NCBI GenBank assembly: GCA_038501195.1
Contig: JBBPUQ010000009.1
Span: 434,001 to 498,000, forward strand
Direction: 5' to 3'
DNA length: 64,000 nucleotides
Source of the DNA: Nemania diffusa
Taxonomy: Eukaryota > Ascomycota > Sordariomycetes > Xylariales > Xylariaceae
Shown here: positions 1 to 10,388 of the stretch, in pieces
How the letters are laid out: each line of letters starts with the position of its first letter
Numbering within the stretch: the first letter of the stretch is position 1
Translations under genes and position numbers: made by a program
The notes under the pieces: model-generated
The model's input: the letters and a program-made list of their open reading frames with translations, nothing else
Told to the model about the DNA's origin: nothing
Database searches by the model: none

Positions 1-1
1 G

Positions 2-178
2 GGCAAAGACGGAGGCTTCTTTCCCGACATAGTTGCCGCTGGTTACGCTACTTGCTACGACTTCGAGGACGTAGACGGTAAGAGGTACACGGGGGTCGCA
101 GGTGAAATGACGGTAGCGGGCTCGATGCGTTTGGTTCGTAAGCACGATAGGTCATCTTCGACAATAGTTCATGGTTGA
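2..178 (+). CDS. possible 3' end of a gene cut by the window edge
   Basis: Frame 2 is open from the window edge to a TGA at 176-178 (58 codons). Its composition looks coding, with a Gly/Asp/Tyr-rich run (GFFPDIVAAGYATCYDFEDV) and then a basic tail. A GGTAAGAGG at about 85-93 could be an intron donor, in which case the real tail would differ. No family was recognised. Chance openness over 58 codons cannot be excluded. Confidence 0.28.
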   Translation, partial: GKDGGFFPDIVAAGYATCYDFEDVDGKRYTGVAGEMTVAGSMRLVRKHDRSSSTIVHG

Positions 179-1198
179 AACGGGCGTGATAGTATAATAA
201 TAATACGCCGCGAGATTCATCCGTCTCCGCAGCTTCACTGAATTGCTATATAGTGAGGTCCTTTAGTCTTGCGAGGGGCGATGACTTGCTTAATAGCGTT
301 GAGGCGAACAGTCAGAACAAAGCAACAGGTAGAACGTGGCAAGTTTATTTACCTAACAACCGGTGAAGTCTACGTAGTGGCACAAGACATGGCGGGACGG
401 ACCACACGAAGTGGGAATCGGCGAGGACCCCTATCCCTAGAAATGAGAGAGGCGGAAGGGACCAGGGAAGCGAGATCGGTAGAAATAAAGTAATAAAGTA
501 CACTATGCTACAGTACCGACAGTGTGTGCTGTACCTACTAGGTTTGGTAAATACGTAGAAGGTCGGTAGGCAGTAGCATGCGTCCCGAGAAGGCGGTTCC
601 CTTAGACATCAGTGACGCATGTGGTGGAGTAATGCAGTAATGCAGGTGCCCAAAACCTCGGGTGGTGTACAGAGTTGAAGGTAGGTAGGTACATATAGTG
701 TTGTGTCTGGCGTCTAGTGACTCTAGAGTCTAATCCATCCTAACTGGAAAGGGTACATAGGTAGGCTGTAGTGTGGTGTGGGGTTCCAGGACATCGGTAG
801 CAGGTGGCAGCATGGATTCAGAAAGGTACCTAGGTATGCCCCACATGAGACTCGCATTATCTAGATCGAACTACCGTAAGCTTAACTCGACCTGGCTAGC
901 TAAGAAGCCAACCACGTGACTTCGCATCTTTTCAAGCCCCGCCACGGCTCTTTTGGGTGGGTTTTCGTGTTATTCATGCCGGCCGCGTTTGCTATTCATA
1001 CAGTACAGAGAATCCGACCGCATTATGTAACCTTTTCGTGTGATGTGACAACAATAGCTTACGCGACAGCCGCCCAGGATTGAGCTTGAACTTCATTCAC
1101 GCAGCCATATATACCCGATCAACGACATTTTGATGAATAGAGTGTCGCAGTATGACCAAGCGTGACTGACTCCTGGGCCTTCTTGAGCGCCAAGCATC
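179..1198. other. intergenic region, about 1 kb
   Basis: Nothing coding is convincing here. A 74-codon open frame at 269-493 starts with a non-ATG codon and has no family resemblance. The stretch carries GGTAGGTAGGTAC-type microrepeats (about 680-690, 755-765) and a palindromic TACCTAGGTA near 830, a pattern that recurs in other intergenic parts of the window. The last few hundred bases should contain the promoter of the gene at 1199. Confidence 0.6.
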
Positions 1199-3316
1199 AT
1201 GGCACACAGCTTTGAATCAGGTGTCAACATTACCGCGCCTGCACCGGAGTCGTCTCCTTCCGATATACTGGACGACACAAAAATCCAGCGCTCACTATTC
1301 AAGATTTCTAGCGCACAGAAGAAATTGCTGAATCGAAATGAGTCGTGGGCGAGTTTTCTAAGCCGACGACCTGCTGGCTTTGTCAACGTTCCACCTCAAG
1401 TATTGGACCAATTGAGAGCTTCACACGCGCGGCAGAAGCAAGCGACAGCAGTACCCAAAACTACCGCGTCACCAGATCGCGCAGGGGACAATGCAGACCC
1501 TCCAGAGCCATCCGGAAGCCAGTCATCATCTCTCCCTCGTGGCGAGCATGGCGACGAAGATGACGATGACCCCAGTGACATTATCTCGTGGGCATCGAGT
1601 CCTGAGCGAAATCTCAGACCGCCAAGCATTGTCAGCCAAGAACCAGTGCAACCATTTATAACCCAGCTTCCTCAGGAATCGTCACTAGAGCCCCCTATCG
1701 TGACCTCACCCGCGTTACCAGAACATTCCAAACCAGTTGAATTCCCCCCGAGTAGCCAGGGGCCCGAGGATGAGCTTGAGGTTCAAGTTCCCGGTGCCCT
1801 TGCCTACAATCCTGAACCCATCAATAAGTCAGGTCTTCCTATGCTAGCAACGCCTCCTTCGGCCCAAATTGTTCCATGCACTTTTGAACAACCTGTGCAA
1901 AGCACTTCGGCAGCTGCTTCGACAAAATTAGATCCGCAACCCAAACCCCGATCAAAAAAGCACGTATATAAACCCGTGCCCCAACTGTACCGTGGACCGA
2001 AGCAAAGCGCTGCCTCACACCTGAACATTAATGTGGGCCCAACCAAAACAGTAACCACCACCGGCCAGAACAATGATAAGGAAAGCTCTTTGTCTGCTGG
2101 CAATACGTCACCCTCCATCATACCGTCTACAATACATGACCAAAATACTCATGCCGTAAAGCACATACCCGCCTGGGATGCTAGGCCAGGCCAGCTTCCA
2201 ATGCATGATGCAAATTCTAGCTCCAAAGATTCCCGTAGCTCCTTGGCGTCGAGACATCATTCCCCCATGGATATGCCAATCTCACCCTCGCGCGTGCTTC
2301 GCTCGCCTCAACAACCTATCTCTCTCACCCGCCCTACTGTAGCCTTAAGTAGCTGGGAAGCTCCATTCATCCATTACACAGTTACATATCCAAGCTACAA
2401 TGGAACAATACAAGACTTCGTTACGGCATGTATATATATTCAGCTACAATACCGCAGGATTCGGACGTCGTTGTATGACGACTTTATCAGAGCTTGGGTC
2501 GAAGGATATCTACCTTATGTTAAGGACTGCGACGAATCACAACCGCCTCAGAAGCCTCTGAGGGCAATTGAATGGTACAATGAGATTGACGACGATCCTT
2601 TGTTTACCTCCCGGGTCGTGACCCGCCAGAATCTACAATCAATCCTCAATTTCTACCCAAACGAGCTGAAAGCGGCACGACTGTCGCTCGGCATTGTATC
2701 GGGTCAAGGACCAAGCGAATATTCGGTCTCTGAAAGTCATGCAGAGCCGCATAGTAGGCAAAACAGATCTATGTCTTCGAAATTCCCGACAAATGCGCAA
2801 TCATGGAAAGAGAAAGAGCTGATACGACAACCAGGGGAGAGAGCGGGGCTCGAGACTAGGCTGCCACCAACTCCAACACCAATATCCTTTACGGCCAATC
2901 AATACATACCAGCCCATCAATCTTTTCACGGGACAGAAACCCCACCAGTCAACTACAATGGCCTCACGCGATCTTTCTCAGAATCGACCACGGACAGAAA
3001 GAGGACCGCAGCCAACCAACTCCGCCCCGAAGCAGCTAAGCGAGTATCCCTGGGCCCTGCGTCAGGCACCCACAGTAGGATGTGGTCTGACTCTGGCAGC
3101 GGGGGGAGCAACTACTCGGAGCGGTCTAAGAGCGCCCCTCGAAGCTCTGATACCCCCGAACCTACCGCAAGACAGAAAAGTGGAAAAAGCATGGAAGATC
3201 CAGAGGAAAGGCGCCGGCGCCGGCTTGCGAAACATTTCAAGAAGACAATGGCTGGGAGGGAGAGTATTTCTAGTTCGATCCCCATAAGACACAGCCCCGT
3301 GTCTAGTAAAAAGTAG
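1199..3316 (+). CDS. disordered fungal protein of unknown function with a conserved-looking C-terminal block
   Basis: A single uninterrupted ORF of 705 codons from ATG at 1199 to TAG at 3316. Residues 1-75 contain a short ordered stretch (KIQRSLFKISSAQKKLL; WASFLSRRPAGFVNVPP). Residues 80-385 are low-complexity, rich in Ser, Pro, Gln and Thr, with an acidic run EDDDDPSD. Residues about 385-500 form the only globular-looking block, rich in aromatic residues (FIHYTVTYPSYNGTIQDFV, YDDFIRAWVEGYLPYVKDC, WYNEIDDDPLFTSRVVTRQ). The rest is disordered, and a basic patch (ERRRRRRLAKHFKKTM) near the C-terminus could be a nuclear signal. The architecture suggests a nuclear scaffold or chromatin/telomere-type protein, but I do not recognise the family. 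No intron is needed and no close gene neighbour suggests a role. Confidence 0.75.
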   Translation: MAHSFESGVNITAPAPESSPSDILDDTKIQRSLFKISSAQKKLLNRNESWASFLSRRPAGFVNVPPQVLDQLRASHARQKQATAVPKTTASPDRAGDNADPPEPSGSQSSSLPRGEHGDEDDDDPSDIISWASSPERNLRPPSIVSQEPVQPFITQLPQESSLEPPIVTSPALPEHSKPVEFPPSSQGPEDELEVQVPGALAYNPEPINKSGLPMLATPPSAQIVPCTFEQPVQSTSAAASTKLDPQPKPRSKKHVYKPVPQLYRGPKQSAASHLNINVGPTKTVTTTGQNNDKESSLSAGNTSPSIIPSTIHDQNTHAVKHIPAWDARPGQLPMHDANSSSKDSRSSLASRHHSPMDMPISPSRVLRSPQQPISLTRPTVALSSWEAPFIHYTVTYPSYNGTIQDFVTACIYIQLQYRRIRTSLYDDFIRAWVEGYLPYVKDCDESQPPQKPLRAIEWYNEIDDDPLFTSRVVTRQNLQSILNFYPNELKAARLSLGIVSGQGPSEYSVSESHAEPHSRQNRSMSSKFPTNAQSWKEKELIRQPGERAGLETRLPPTPTPISFTANQYIPAHQSFHGTETPPVNYNGLTRSFSESTTDRKRTAANQLRPEAAKRVSLGPASGTHSRMWSDSGSGGSNYSERSKSAPRSSDTPEPTARQKSGKSMEDPEERRRRRLAKHFKKTMAGRESISSSIPIRHSPVSSKK

Positions 3317-4014
3317 CCGTACTTTGTATGCGTATGTAGGACAACCGTTGTAAGGCATAGAAAAAGTATTCTTCTGGGTAGTATGGAGTACGTGTGGGTT
3401 TGGTATTCGTGATTGCTTAGGAAGTTAGATACCCACCACAGCTCAACTAGAGCAGCGAATATTTGCAAATGCAAAAGTAAAGATTTTAGCGAACATAAAG
3501 TTACTACCTACTACTTTCTCTCGTTATGCAACTGAGCTTTTTCGAGCTTTGCGGAAATTTGTCATGAGGATCTCAAATAGGGGGCCGGTGTCTAAATCCT
3601 ATCCCTTCCTCGGTGAAGGGAATGATTGGCCTTTGATCCCCTTTTTTCTCACATATTAATGACTGCCTAATAATCGAATGTATCGACGTATCGCATGAAA
3701 CCTACTTTCGTCTAGTGTTTCAATCATTCAGTATGTGGTTTGTAGTGGTAGGATGATATAGCCAACTTGCATTTCAGTCGTTCGAGTATATATCCATTCT
3801 AGTCGTTGAGATTTTATAGCCAACTGAGTTCTTGCTCCATTCTTGACGTACCCCTTGGTTTGGGTTGTCCTACAGCAAGTTCAGCATGCACCACGCCCGC
3901 CACCGAACCCCTATTCCTACCCAACAGTGACTGTACAGCACCTAATCATACAACCCAACGCACACATACCACATCCCTATGCGTACCCTGCCCCCCACAT
4001 CTTCTCCACACTCG
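3317..4014. other. intergenic region between convergent genes
   Basis: About 700 bp between the 3' ends of two convergent genes. Open frames at 3806-4263 on the plus strand are the antisense shadow of the BolA-like gene running into its 3' flank. A pyrimidine-rich segment at about 3960-4010 is the only compositional feature. Nothing else is supported. Confidence 0.55.
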
Positions 4015-4731
4015 CTACGCCTTCTCGGTCTCTTCCCTCGCCTTCTGCCGCTCTTCCTCCTCGAGCGTCATGGTCCGCAGCTGCAGGGCATGGATGCCGC
4101 CATCGGCAGCCATCTCGTCGCGCAGGAGTCCGTAGACGAGGCGGTGGCGCGCGGGTTGCATCTTGGACTGGAATGCCTCGGACGTTATGACCACGCGGAA
4201 GTGCGTCTCCCTCGACGTGCTGTCCTGCATGGGCTTGTGGTGCGCGTCTGCGATGTGTGTTAGCGTAGATGAAGCGGAGGGGGGAGATCTAGACCGGTAG
4301 GAAAGGAAGGGGGACGGGATATAATCGGCGAGCGAAGTTGGCGGTGATAGATTCGGGAGAAATAAATCAACCGTCGACTTACGCTTATGTGAGTCGTTGA
4401 AGATCTCTAGGCGTGATGGACTCAACGCTTCTGTGACCTGCTCATAGTTAGTTGGGCCACCGACTTCTGTTTTCACTTCCATGTCTAATAGCCGAATATT
4501 GAATGCGAATGACATGAACAAGTTCACCTCAATCATTAATATATATATGAATACAAGTAAGCTGAGACGATGATGAAATCTTACCTTAGTCCGGATAGCA
4601 TCCTCCATGGGAGTCTCGGAGGCCATTACCACCGTAGACTGCAGCCGTCTAGGGAATGACAGTGCAGGAAATAGGGTCCTGATCGGCACAGCCGGTGTTA
4701 AAGCTGTCGCCGTGATTCGGCGCAACATCAA
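4015..4731 (-). CDS. BolA-like protein, mitochondrial Fe-S cluster factor
   Basis: Three exons: 4731-4585, 4437-4383, 4247-4015, giving 144 residues. Introns are GTAAGA...CAG (4584-4438) and GTAAGT...CAG (4382-4248). The spliced core reads through the BolA fold without gaps: MEDAIRTK joins VTEALSPSRLEIFNDSHKH, then AHHKPMQDSTSRETHFRVVI and FQSKMQPARHRLVYGLLRDE. The His-rich NDSHKHAHH and the ETHFRV strand are BolA hallmarks; monothiol glutaredoxins pair with this family to handle [2Fe-2S] clusters. Residues 1-35 are Arg-rich and free of acidic residues (MMLRRITATALTP...FPRRLQS), as expected for a mitochondrial presequence. This fits the Bol1/BOLA1-BOLA3 type. A second Met at residue 36 (MASETPMEDA) could give a cytosolic form. 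The C-terminus ends in a charged EEEERQKAREETEKA helix. Confidence 0.92.
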   Translation of the reverse strand: MMLRRITATALTPAVPIRTLFPALSFPRRLQSTVVMASETPMEDAIRTKVRFHHRLSLLVFIYILMIEVNLFMSFAFNIRLLDMEVKTEVGGPTNYEQVTEALSPSRLEIFNDSHKRKSTVDLFLPNLSPPTSLADYIPSPFLSYRSRSPPSASSTLTHIADAHHKPMQDSTSRETHFRVVITSEAFQSKMQPARHRLVYGLLRDEMAADGGIHALQLRTMTLEEEERQKAREETEKA

Positions 4732-6173
4732 TGGAGTCTGGTGCCGTAAATTTGATATCCGGAGGAGGCGGCCGAGAAAAGGTCGATATTATACGATAGG
4801 CTGACTGGCACTCCGGTGCTACATCAGCACAAGCACCTTACCATTAGTGGGGTGAGGCTTACACTAGTAGTATTTTAAGTCTACCTACGAGTTTAGTGTC
4901 TCTAAACCAAAAGAAAGCACTTTTGAGTACTGGCTTGAGATTGGCGTGGTGGTGGTTCGATGCACAAGAAGTGTTGAGATAATACTGGCACCACTTACCT
5001 AGCAGGTACCTAAGTACCCGGTACAGTACATGTAAGCATGTCGTTCAGTGCAGGAATGCGCCAACCTTAGTAACCGACCGGGCCCCCATGCACGCTATAA
5101 TCGCAAACTTCAGCCACCCGGACATTTTCTAGTGCCGAAATCCATCGCGATAAAGTCGCCGCATGCCTAGGCGACTGCGTACGGCGCTGTACCAGTCCCA
5201 AAACACCTGAGAAAGCCACCGCTGTTCAGCCCCGAGTCCCGACAAATTCACCAAGATCAACAAATCAAGGAGGTACCCACCACATGGGAATCTCCCGCTG
5301 GCTCCCGACGGAGGCTGCTGCCAATTTTTTTTCTGCCGATTGTCTCCCATTTGCCATTCGTCAATTGACGTCGGGGCTAAACACCCTTGACACACACCGC
5401 AGGACGGTACACTAGAGGATACCTACTACCTAAGAGGTACCTGCCCACGCATACACCTGCAGGCTGATGAGGCAGGCAATTCCCAAGATAGGTAGTTTCC
5501 AAGTTACGGTTACATCAATTCCCCATTCTTGCCGCCGCCAAATTGATTGCTATCATACACTTTACAAGTACCATCATAATATCATTTTAGTATCACTGGA
5601 CAACCTTAATCTCTAGATAGATGTCAACTTCTAACCCGTCTGCCAGGGATAGGCGACCCTTGACCGCTTAATGACTCTAGATTATCTACCTACCTACCTA
5701 CCTACTATGTAAGGTATTCTATGCAGAGTCTGATAAAGCTGTGTAGCTACAGCAGAGTACTTACAGGGCCTACCTACTTTACAGAATACCTACCTGCGTA
5801 TACACTTCCTCGCCAGACCCCTGAACCCTTTAACCCTTACAGTACCTACCTACCTATCATCGGGATACTGTAGATACAGGTTAGATCTGAGGGCCGATCC
5901 GCGCAACCCAACCCGGCCGGAATGTGGTGTTCTAGTGGGGGAAGAGTGCGTCTGACTGTCTGTACCTACCTCGAACCGTTCCTCGCTGCTGCTGCTACTG
6001 CGACTGCTGCTGACTGCTGCTTCCTTCAACCAAGACCACCACCACCATTACCACCACAATCTGCCGGTCCCAACATTCGCTGCTCCACTCGTTCTCCGTC
6101 GTCGCCACTATTTCCTCGCCCTCTCGTGCTACTAGCCGTACCAGCAATAGTAATATTAAATCGGCACCGGGCC
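4732..6173. other. intergenic region rich in TACCTACC microrepeats
   Basis: No gene is supported. The plus strand has clustered CTACC repeats: a CTACCTACCTACC run at about 5688-5704, more at 5770-5800, and others at 5836-5850. The minus-strand open frame at 5129-5395 has no family resemblance and I treat it as chance. The distal part (5900-6170) is pyrimidine-rich, with CTGCTG and CCACCA runs, and probably includes the promoter and 5' leader of the acyl-CoA synthetase gene. Confidence 0.55.
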
Positions 6174-6218
6174 ATGCATTCGCTACTTATAGAGCCCGCC
6201 TCAGACCGCCCTTGTTGA
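6174..6218 (+). promoter_or_regulatory. candidate upstream ORF (14 codons) in the leader of the acyl-CoA synthetase gene
   Basis: An ATG at 6174 opens a 14-residue reading frame ending at TGA 6216-6218, 68 nt before the main ATG at 6287. It is out of frame with the synthetase. If the transcript starts upstream of it, it would be a translational brake. The transcript start is unknown, so this is only a candidate. Confidence 0.3.
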
Positions 6219-6286
6219 GTAACCCGTACTGCTTTCGGCGCTTCTTTCTTGCGACTCGACTTGCCACCTCCTTCAGCTCCTTTAGA

Positions 6287-8502
6287 ATGGCTTCCACCCT
6301 CACTTTACCCAAGTTGCCCCTCTTTGATGCCATATCACGGCACGATCCAAACTCTACCGCTATTGCGCATTGTCTTTCTGGTCGGTCCTTCAAATATGGC
6401 GAGCTGCTCCCTGACGTCTGTCGGGCACGCGACCAAATCCACGAGGCCGCCGGCAAGTCGGACATTCGTGGGGAGCGCATTGCCTTCCTCGTAGAAAACA
6501 GCTATGATTATGTCGGTACGAAGCATGTCCAGCGCAGATCACCCGTTCATACAAAGCTATGGTATCGGTTTACTCACATGTAATAGTGACATTCCTCGCT
6601 ATTCTCGCCTCGCGCGCAATCGCGCTACCCCTATCGCCTCCATTCCCTGCACCCGAGTTGCAGTATATCCTTACGCAATCGCAGGCCTCTTTACTGCTTT
6701 ACTCAGCCAAGTTTGCGTCAAAGGCGAAAGAACTGCTCCAAACTCCATGGCCTGAACCATTGCCTAATACGGATCCTGAATTCGCGCCGGCCCTCAAGTC
6801 TTTCGAATTGCCGAAGCACCAGGGACTGTCTGAGGACACAACTGTCTTTGATACAGTTACGATCGTGGATGATGCCGACACCGAGGGAGCGGGTATGATG
6901 TTGTATACCTCGGGTACGACCGCAAGACCGAAGGGCGTTCTCATTCCCGAAACTGCCCTCACGGCGCAAAGCCGCGCTTTGATCGAAGCGTGGAAATACA
7001 CCCCACAAGATAGGCTGCTCCATATCCTACCCCTACACCACATCCACGGCACAGTGAACGCTATCATCACCCCTCTATTCGCGGGAAGTACTATTGAGTT
7101 TCTTTTCCCCTTTAACGCAGACACCGTATGGCGACGGTTCGCGAACCCATATCTCGAATCTCTGAAAGAGGATCCTGTTCCCGATGCTGTGTCGAACACC
7201 CTTGGAAAGGGCGTTTCGTACATGTCTATGCCCAGTGCCCTGAGTCGCACCGTCTCAGAAGCATGCAGCACAGGTGCTACTACTCCCGTTAGCGTAGACG
7301 CAACACTATCTCCTTCAGACACAAGCAGGATCAGCCAGATTGCTGCTGAGTTGTATGGGATTATTCGCTTAGCGTCAGGACCTAAAGGTTCTCCTGAGGC
7401 AGCCGATATTATCCTATCATCGCAGGAAATCACGAGAATCAGCCAACTAACTGTTGATCTGAATGAGGTGGTCCGACCCGAGCCCTCTCGCTCAATCCCG
7501 CTAGCCAATGGAACAACGTATACAAGTAGCAACACGAACGCTGCAGCAGTAGATGATAAATTCGCCAACATGAGCAAGGAGAAGATAACGTTCTTTACCG
7601 TCGTGCCGACGGTCTACACGCGCCTGCTCTCCACACACAAAGCATTATCTCCAGACATTGCTGAAGCTGGCCGCATCGCCGCAAGCCCAGAGCATATGCG
7701 CGTCGCTATATCAGGATCAGCCGCACTCCCAACACCGGTGAAACGCGCCTGGAAGGACCTCAGCCGAGGTAATGTCCTCCTGGAGCGCTATGGTATGACC
7801 GAGGTCGGTATGGCGCTCTCGTGCGGCCTAGACTATGCCGACCGCGTGGACGGCAGCGTGGGCTGGCCACTCCCCGGCGTCGAGGCGCGCCTCTTCGACA
7901 CCGACACCAATGAACTTATTCCCGCGGACGCAGTCGAGCGGTCCGGCGAGATCCAGCTGCGCGGCGCCAACGTGTTCCGCGAGTACTGGGCGAACCCTGC
8001 AGCCACGGCCAAGGAATTCCTCCCCGCCGACGATGGCAAGGGCCCCTGGTTTAAGACCGGCGACGTCGCCGTGCGCCGCGAGGTGCCCGCACCTGCCGGC
8101 AGTGGCGCCAGCGGCGCCTGGGCCCAGGGCCCCATGTACTTCATCCTAGGCCGGCAGAGCGCGGACATCATCAAGTCGGGCGGCGAGAAGGTGTCGGCAC
8201 TCGAGATCGAGCGCGAGCTGCTCTCGCTCCCCGAGGTCCTCGAGGCCGCCGTGCTCGCCGTGCCCTCGGGCAAGTGGGGCCAGAAGGTCGGCGCCGTCGT
8301 CATCTTGGACCGCACCATCTGCCCCGAGAGCTGGAAGCCTATGGACATGCGCCGCGCGCTGCGCGGCCGCCTCGCCGCCTACAAGATCCCCCAGGTCCTG
8401 CGCGTTGTTGAACACATCCCCCGCAACGCTATGGGCAAGATCAACAAGAAGAACCTCCTGCGCCAGGTCTTCCTCGACGACTTCAGCGGGGACGAGATGT
8501 GA
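6287..8502 (+). CDS. AMP-forming acyl-CoA synthetase of the ACSF3 / malonyl-CoA synthetase type
   Basis: Two exons, 6287-6515 and 6587-8502 (714 residues), separated by a 71-nt intron with TACTCAC as branch site and TAG acceptor. Joining gives SYDYV-VTFLAILASRAIALP without a break. ANL-superfamily motifs are all present: the phosphate loop YTSGTTARPKG (about residues 182-192), LLHILPLHHIHG, ERYGMTE, KTGDVA, the hinge segment GRQSADIIKSGGEKVSALEI (about 597-616), and the adenylation Lys in NAMGKINKKNL (K694). Local wording (LPLHHIHGTVNAI, IKSGGEKVSALEIE) resembles ACSF3, which activates malonate or methylmalonate in mitochondria. Two oddities stand out. About 100-150 extra residues lie between WRRFANPY and KEKITFFTVVPT, containing two similar RISQ-centred units. 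There is also an Arg-rich, presequence-like in-frame stretch upstream of the first ATG that lacks its own ATG. No C-terminal peroxisomal tripeptide is present (ends GDEM). Confidence 0.88.
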
Positions 8503-9428
8503 GCGATTTCAGGACGGGGGTTGGGAGCTGAGGAGTGGTGACGTTGTAATTTGCGATGGGAAATATGCGTTTTCTGTGGTGAGAGTCCCAGCCGCAAGCC
8601 CCTGTGTCACTCTGCATGACGATTACTAGTATGGGGCGTGCTCGCGGGCGTGGGCGTGCGCGCTCGGGCAATATTCTTGGAATAGTAGGATTTGTATATA
8701 GGATGCATCGGAAATCAGTGCCTGCATATACAGATACACAATACATATACATACCTAGGTATGCATCCATACATCCCATAAGTGCCTCATAGATCCGAAC
8801 TCGCCGGAGCGAAGGACACCTTCTGTGTACGCCGCTGATTTTACACCGCATTAACACAACTTGCCAGTTCACACAGCCTATGATAACTTGGTATCAATCT
8901 GCCCTACTTACATAGTGTCACGGGTAGGGTGTAGGAGTAAACAGAGAGGTATTAAAAACAGACACTTGTGCAACCGCACGGACCCTTTTAAGTGCCGCAT
9001 AGAAATAGCAGACTCATTTACCAGCTATTCGAAATCAAAGCTAACACTACATCTAACGAGCAGGATCAAGCCCGAATATTTTGGGAATGTAGCCATTTTT
9101 TTGTTCCTTTGTAATTACGCTCTACTTCATGATGCTCGTTCCGACCGACCAGTTTCCGTCCAGAAATGGTAGGGCCAGGCAGGCAAAAAACCATTCGCCA
9201 ACTCCGTTTCTACAATGTGATATTATAGGGAAGGCAAGGCAAACGCCAAGTACCACATTCGGGATATTCATGCCATTTTTACCTTCATTGCTTAACATAG
9301 CGAGCGAGCGACCTTCGGCAATTCCGAAGGCGTTTCGTTAGTTTTGACTAGAAAAGTCCAGTGCTAAGTAACATGTCCGCGTAACCTCGTTGCCGCCGAG
9401 GAGCCTCGCTCCCAAGGGTAGGTTGGGT
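8503..9428. other. intergenic region between convergent genes
   Basis: About 0.9 kb between the stop codons of the acyl-CoA synthetase (+) and eIF4E (-). It contains a short ATAC/TATA-rich stretch with CATACCTAGGTATG near 8750-8765. Open frames of 60-130 codons here overlap each other in several frames and show no family resemblance. It should carry both 3' UTRs. Confidence 0.55.
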
Positions 9429-10388
9429 TTAGACAACGAACTTGGCACGAGCTCGGGTGCTGCCGGAATGAGCAGAGTCCGTGTGGCCAGAGAACTCGAC
9501 GGTCTCGTTGGCGGGCAGCTGGAGGATCTCCTTGAACCGCTTGCCGATGGAGAGAAGTATCTTCTGGCCCTTCTCCGGAGTGCGGCCCTTGCCGCCGGAG
9601 ACGTCGCCGTCGCCGCGGCCGGGGATGCTCTTGCCGATGGTGCGGGTCCACACGCCGATGCGGAAGAAGGCTTTCCGGACGTTGACGACGACGCCCATGA
9701 CCTCGCCGTCGTCCTCGTCCTCGAGGGTCTCGCCGATGGCGGCCATCATGGTCTGCAGCCAGAGCTCGTTGATGTCGATGCTGCGCTTGTCCTTGAACTG
9801 GTAGGACCACTTGCCGCCGTGCTTGTTCTGGGGGTCCTCCCACTCGGGCCGCACGCCCTCCTTGAAGAGGTGGTAGTCGGACTTCATGGCGAGATCGGAA
9901 ACAGGTGCGATATTGTTCTGTTGAAGTGGATACGTGTTAGTTAGTTGATCTCGATGTACCATCAATGGCGGATTCGCTCAGCCGTTGTGCAGGACAGGTG
10001 GAGGAGTACTTACATAGATGCCCCAGAACTCTTCGACCGAGTCAAAGATAATAACTTCCTTCAGAAGGTCATTCCAGTTGTCGCCCTAGATAGAGAGAGG
10101 AGAGGATGTCAGTTGATACTAGTACGTGAGACGTGAGAATGCCATGGGTTTTGAATAGCGAGAAAAGTGCAGTAGAAATAGCGACAAGCACAACAAACTC
10201 ACCTTGCCGCTTGACGGCTTGGTAAACCAGAGGGTCCATTTGTTCTGTAGAGGGTGCTTGACATTGAAATTGTCTTTGTCGTGGAACACGGTGACGAGTT
10301 TACCGTCTAGGTCGACGGAGGAGGGCAGATCGGGCTTGTCGCCATTGGGCGAGATAGGGATCGTAGTGAGATCGACTTGTTCAGACAT
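9429..10388 (-). CDS. translation initiation factor eIF4E (mRNA cap-binding protein)
   Basis: Three exons: 10388-10203, 10085-10014, 9917-9429, giving 248 residues. The introns (10202-10086, 10013-9918) both have strong GTGAGT/GTAAGT donors and TAG/CAG acceptors and are phase 0. The eIF4E core is complete: HPLQNKWTLWF (Trp 51 and Trp 54), EEFWGIYNNI, and RPEWEDPQNKHGGKWSYQF, where Trp112-Glu113 corresponds to the Trp-Glu pair contacting the cap guanine, then WLQTMMAAIGE and the C-terminal VVVNVRKAFFRIGVWTR. The usual eIF4G-binding dorsal face begins at HPLQNKWTLWF. A Gly-rich loop (GRGDGDVSGGKGRTPEKGQK) sits in the phosphate-binding region. It acts in the cytoplasm as part of eIF4F. The open frames on the opposite strand across exon 3 are shadows caused by GC-rich third positions. 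Confidence 0.96.

Noticed and set aside
9390..9944. 184-codon open frame on the plus strand
   Set aside because: It is the antisense shadow of eIF4E exon 3, created by GC-rich third codon positions.
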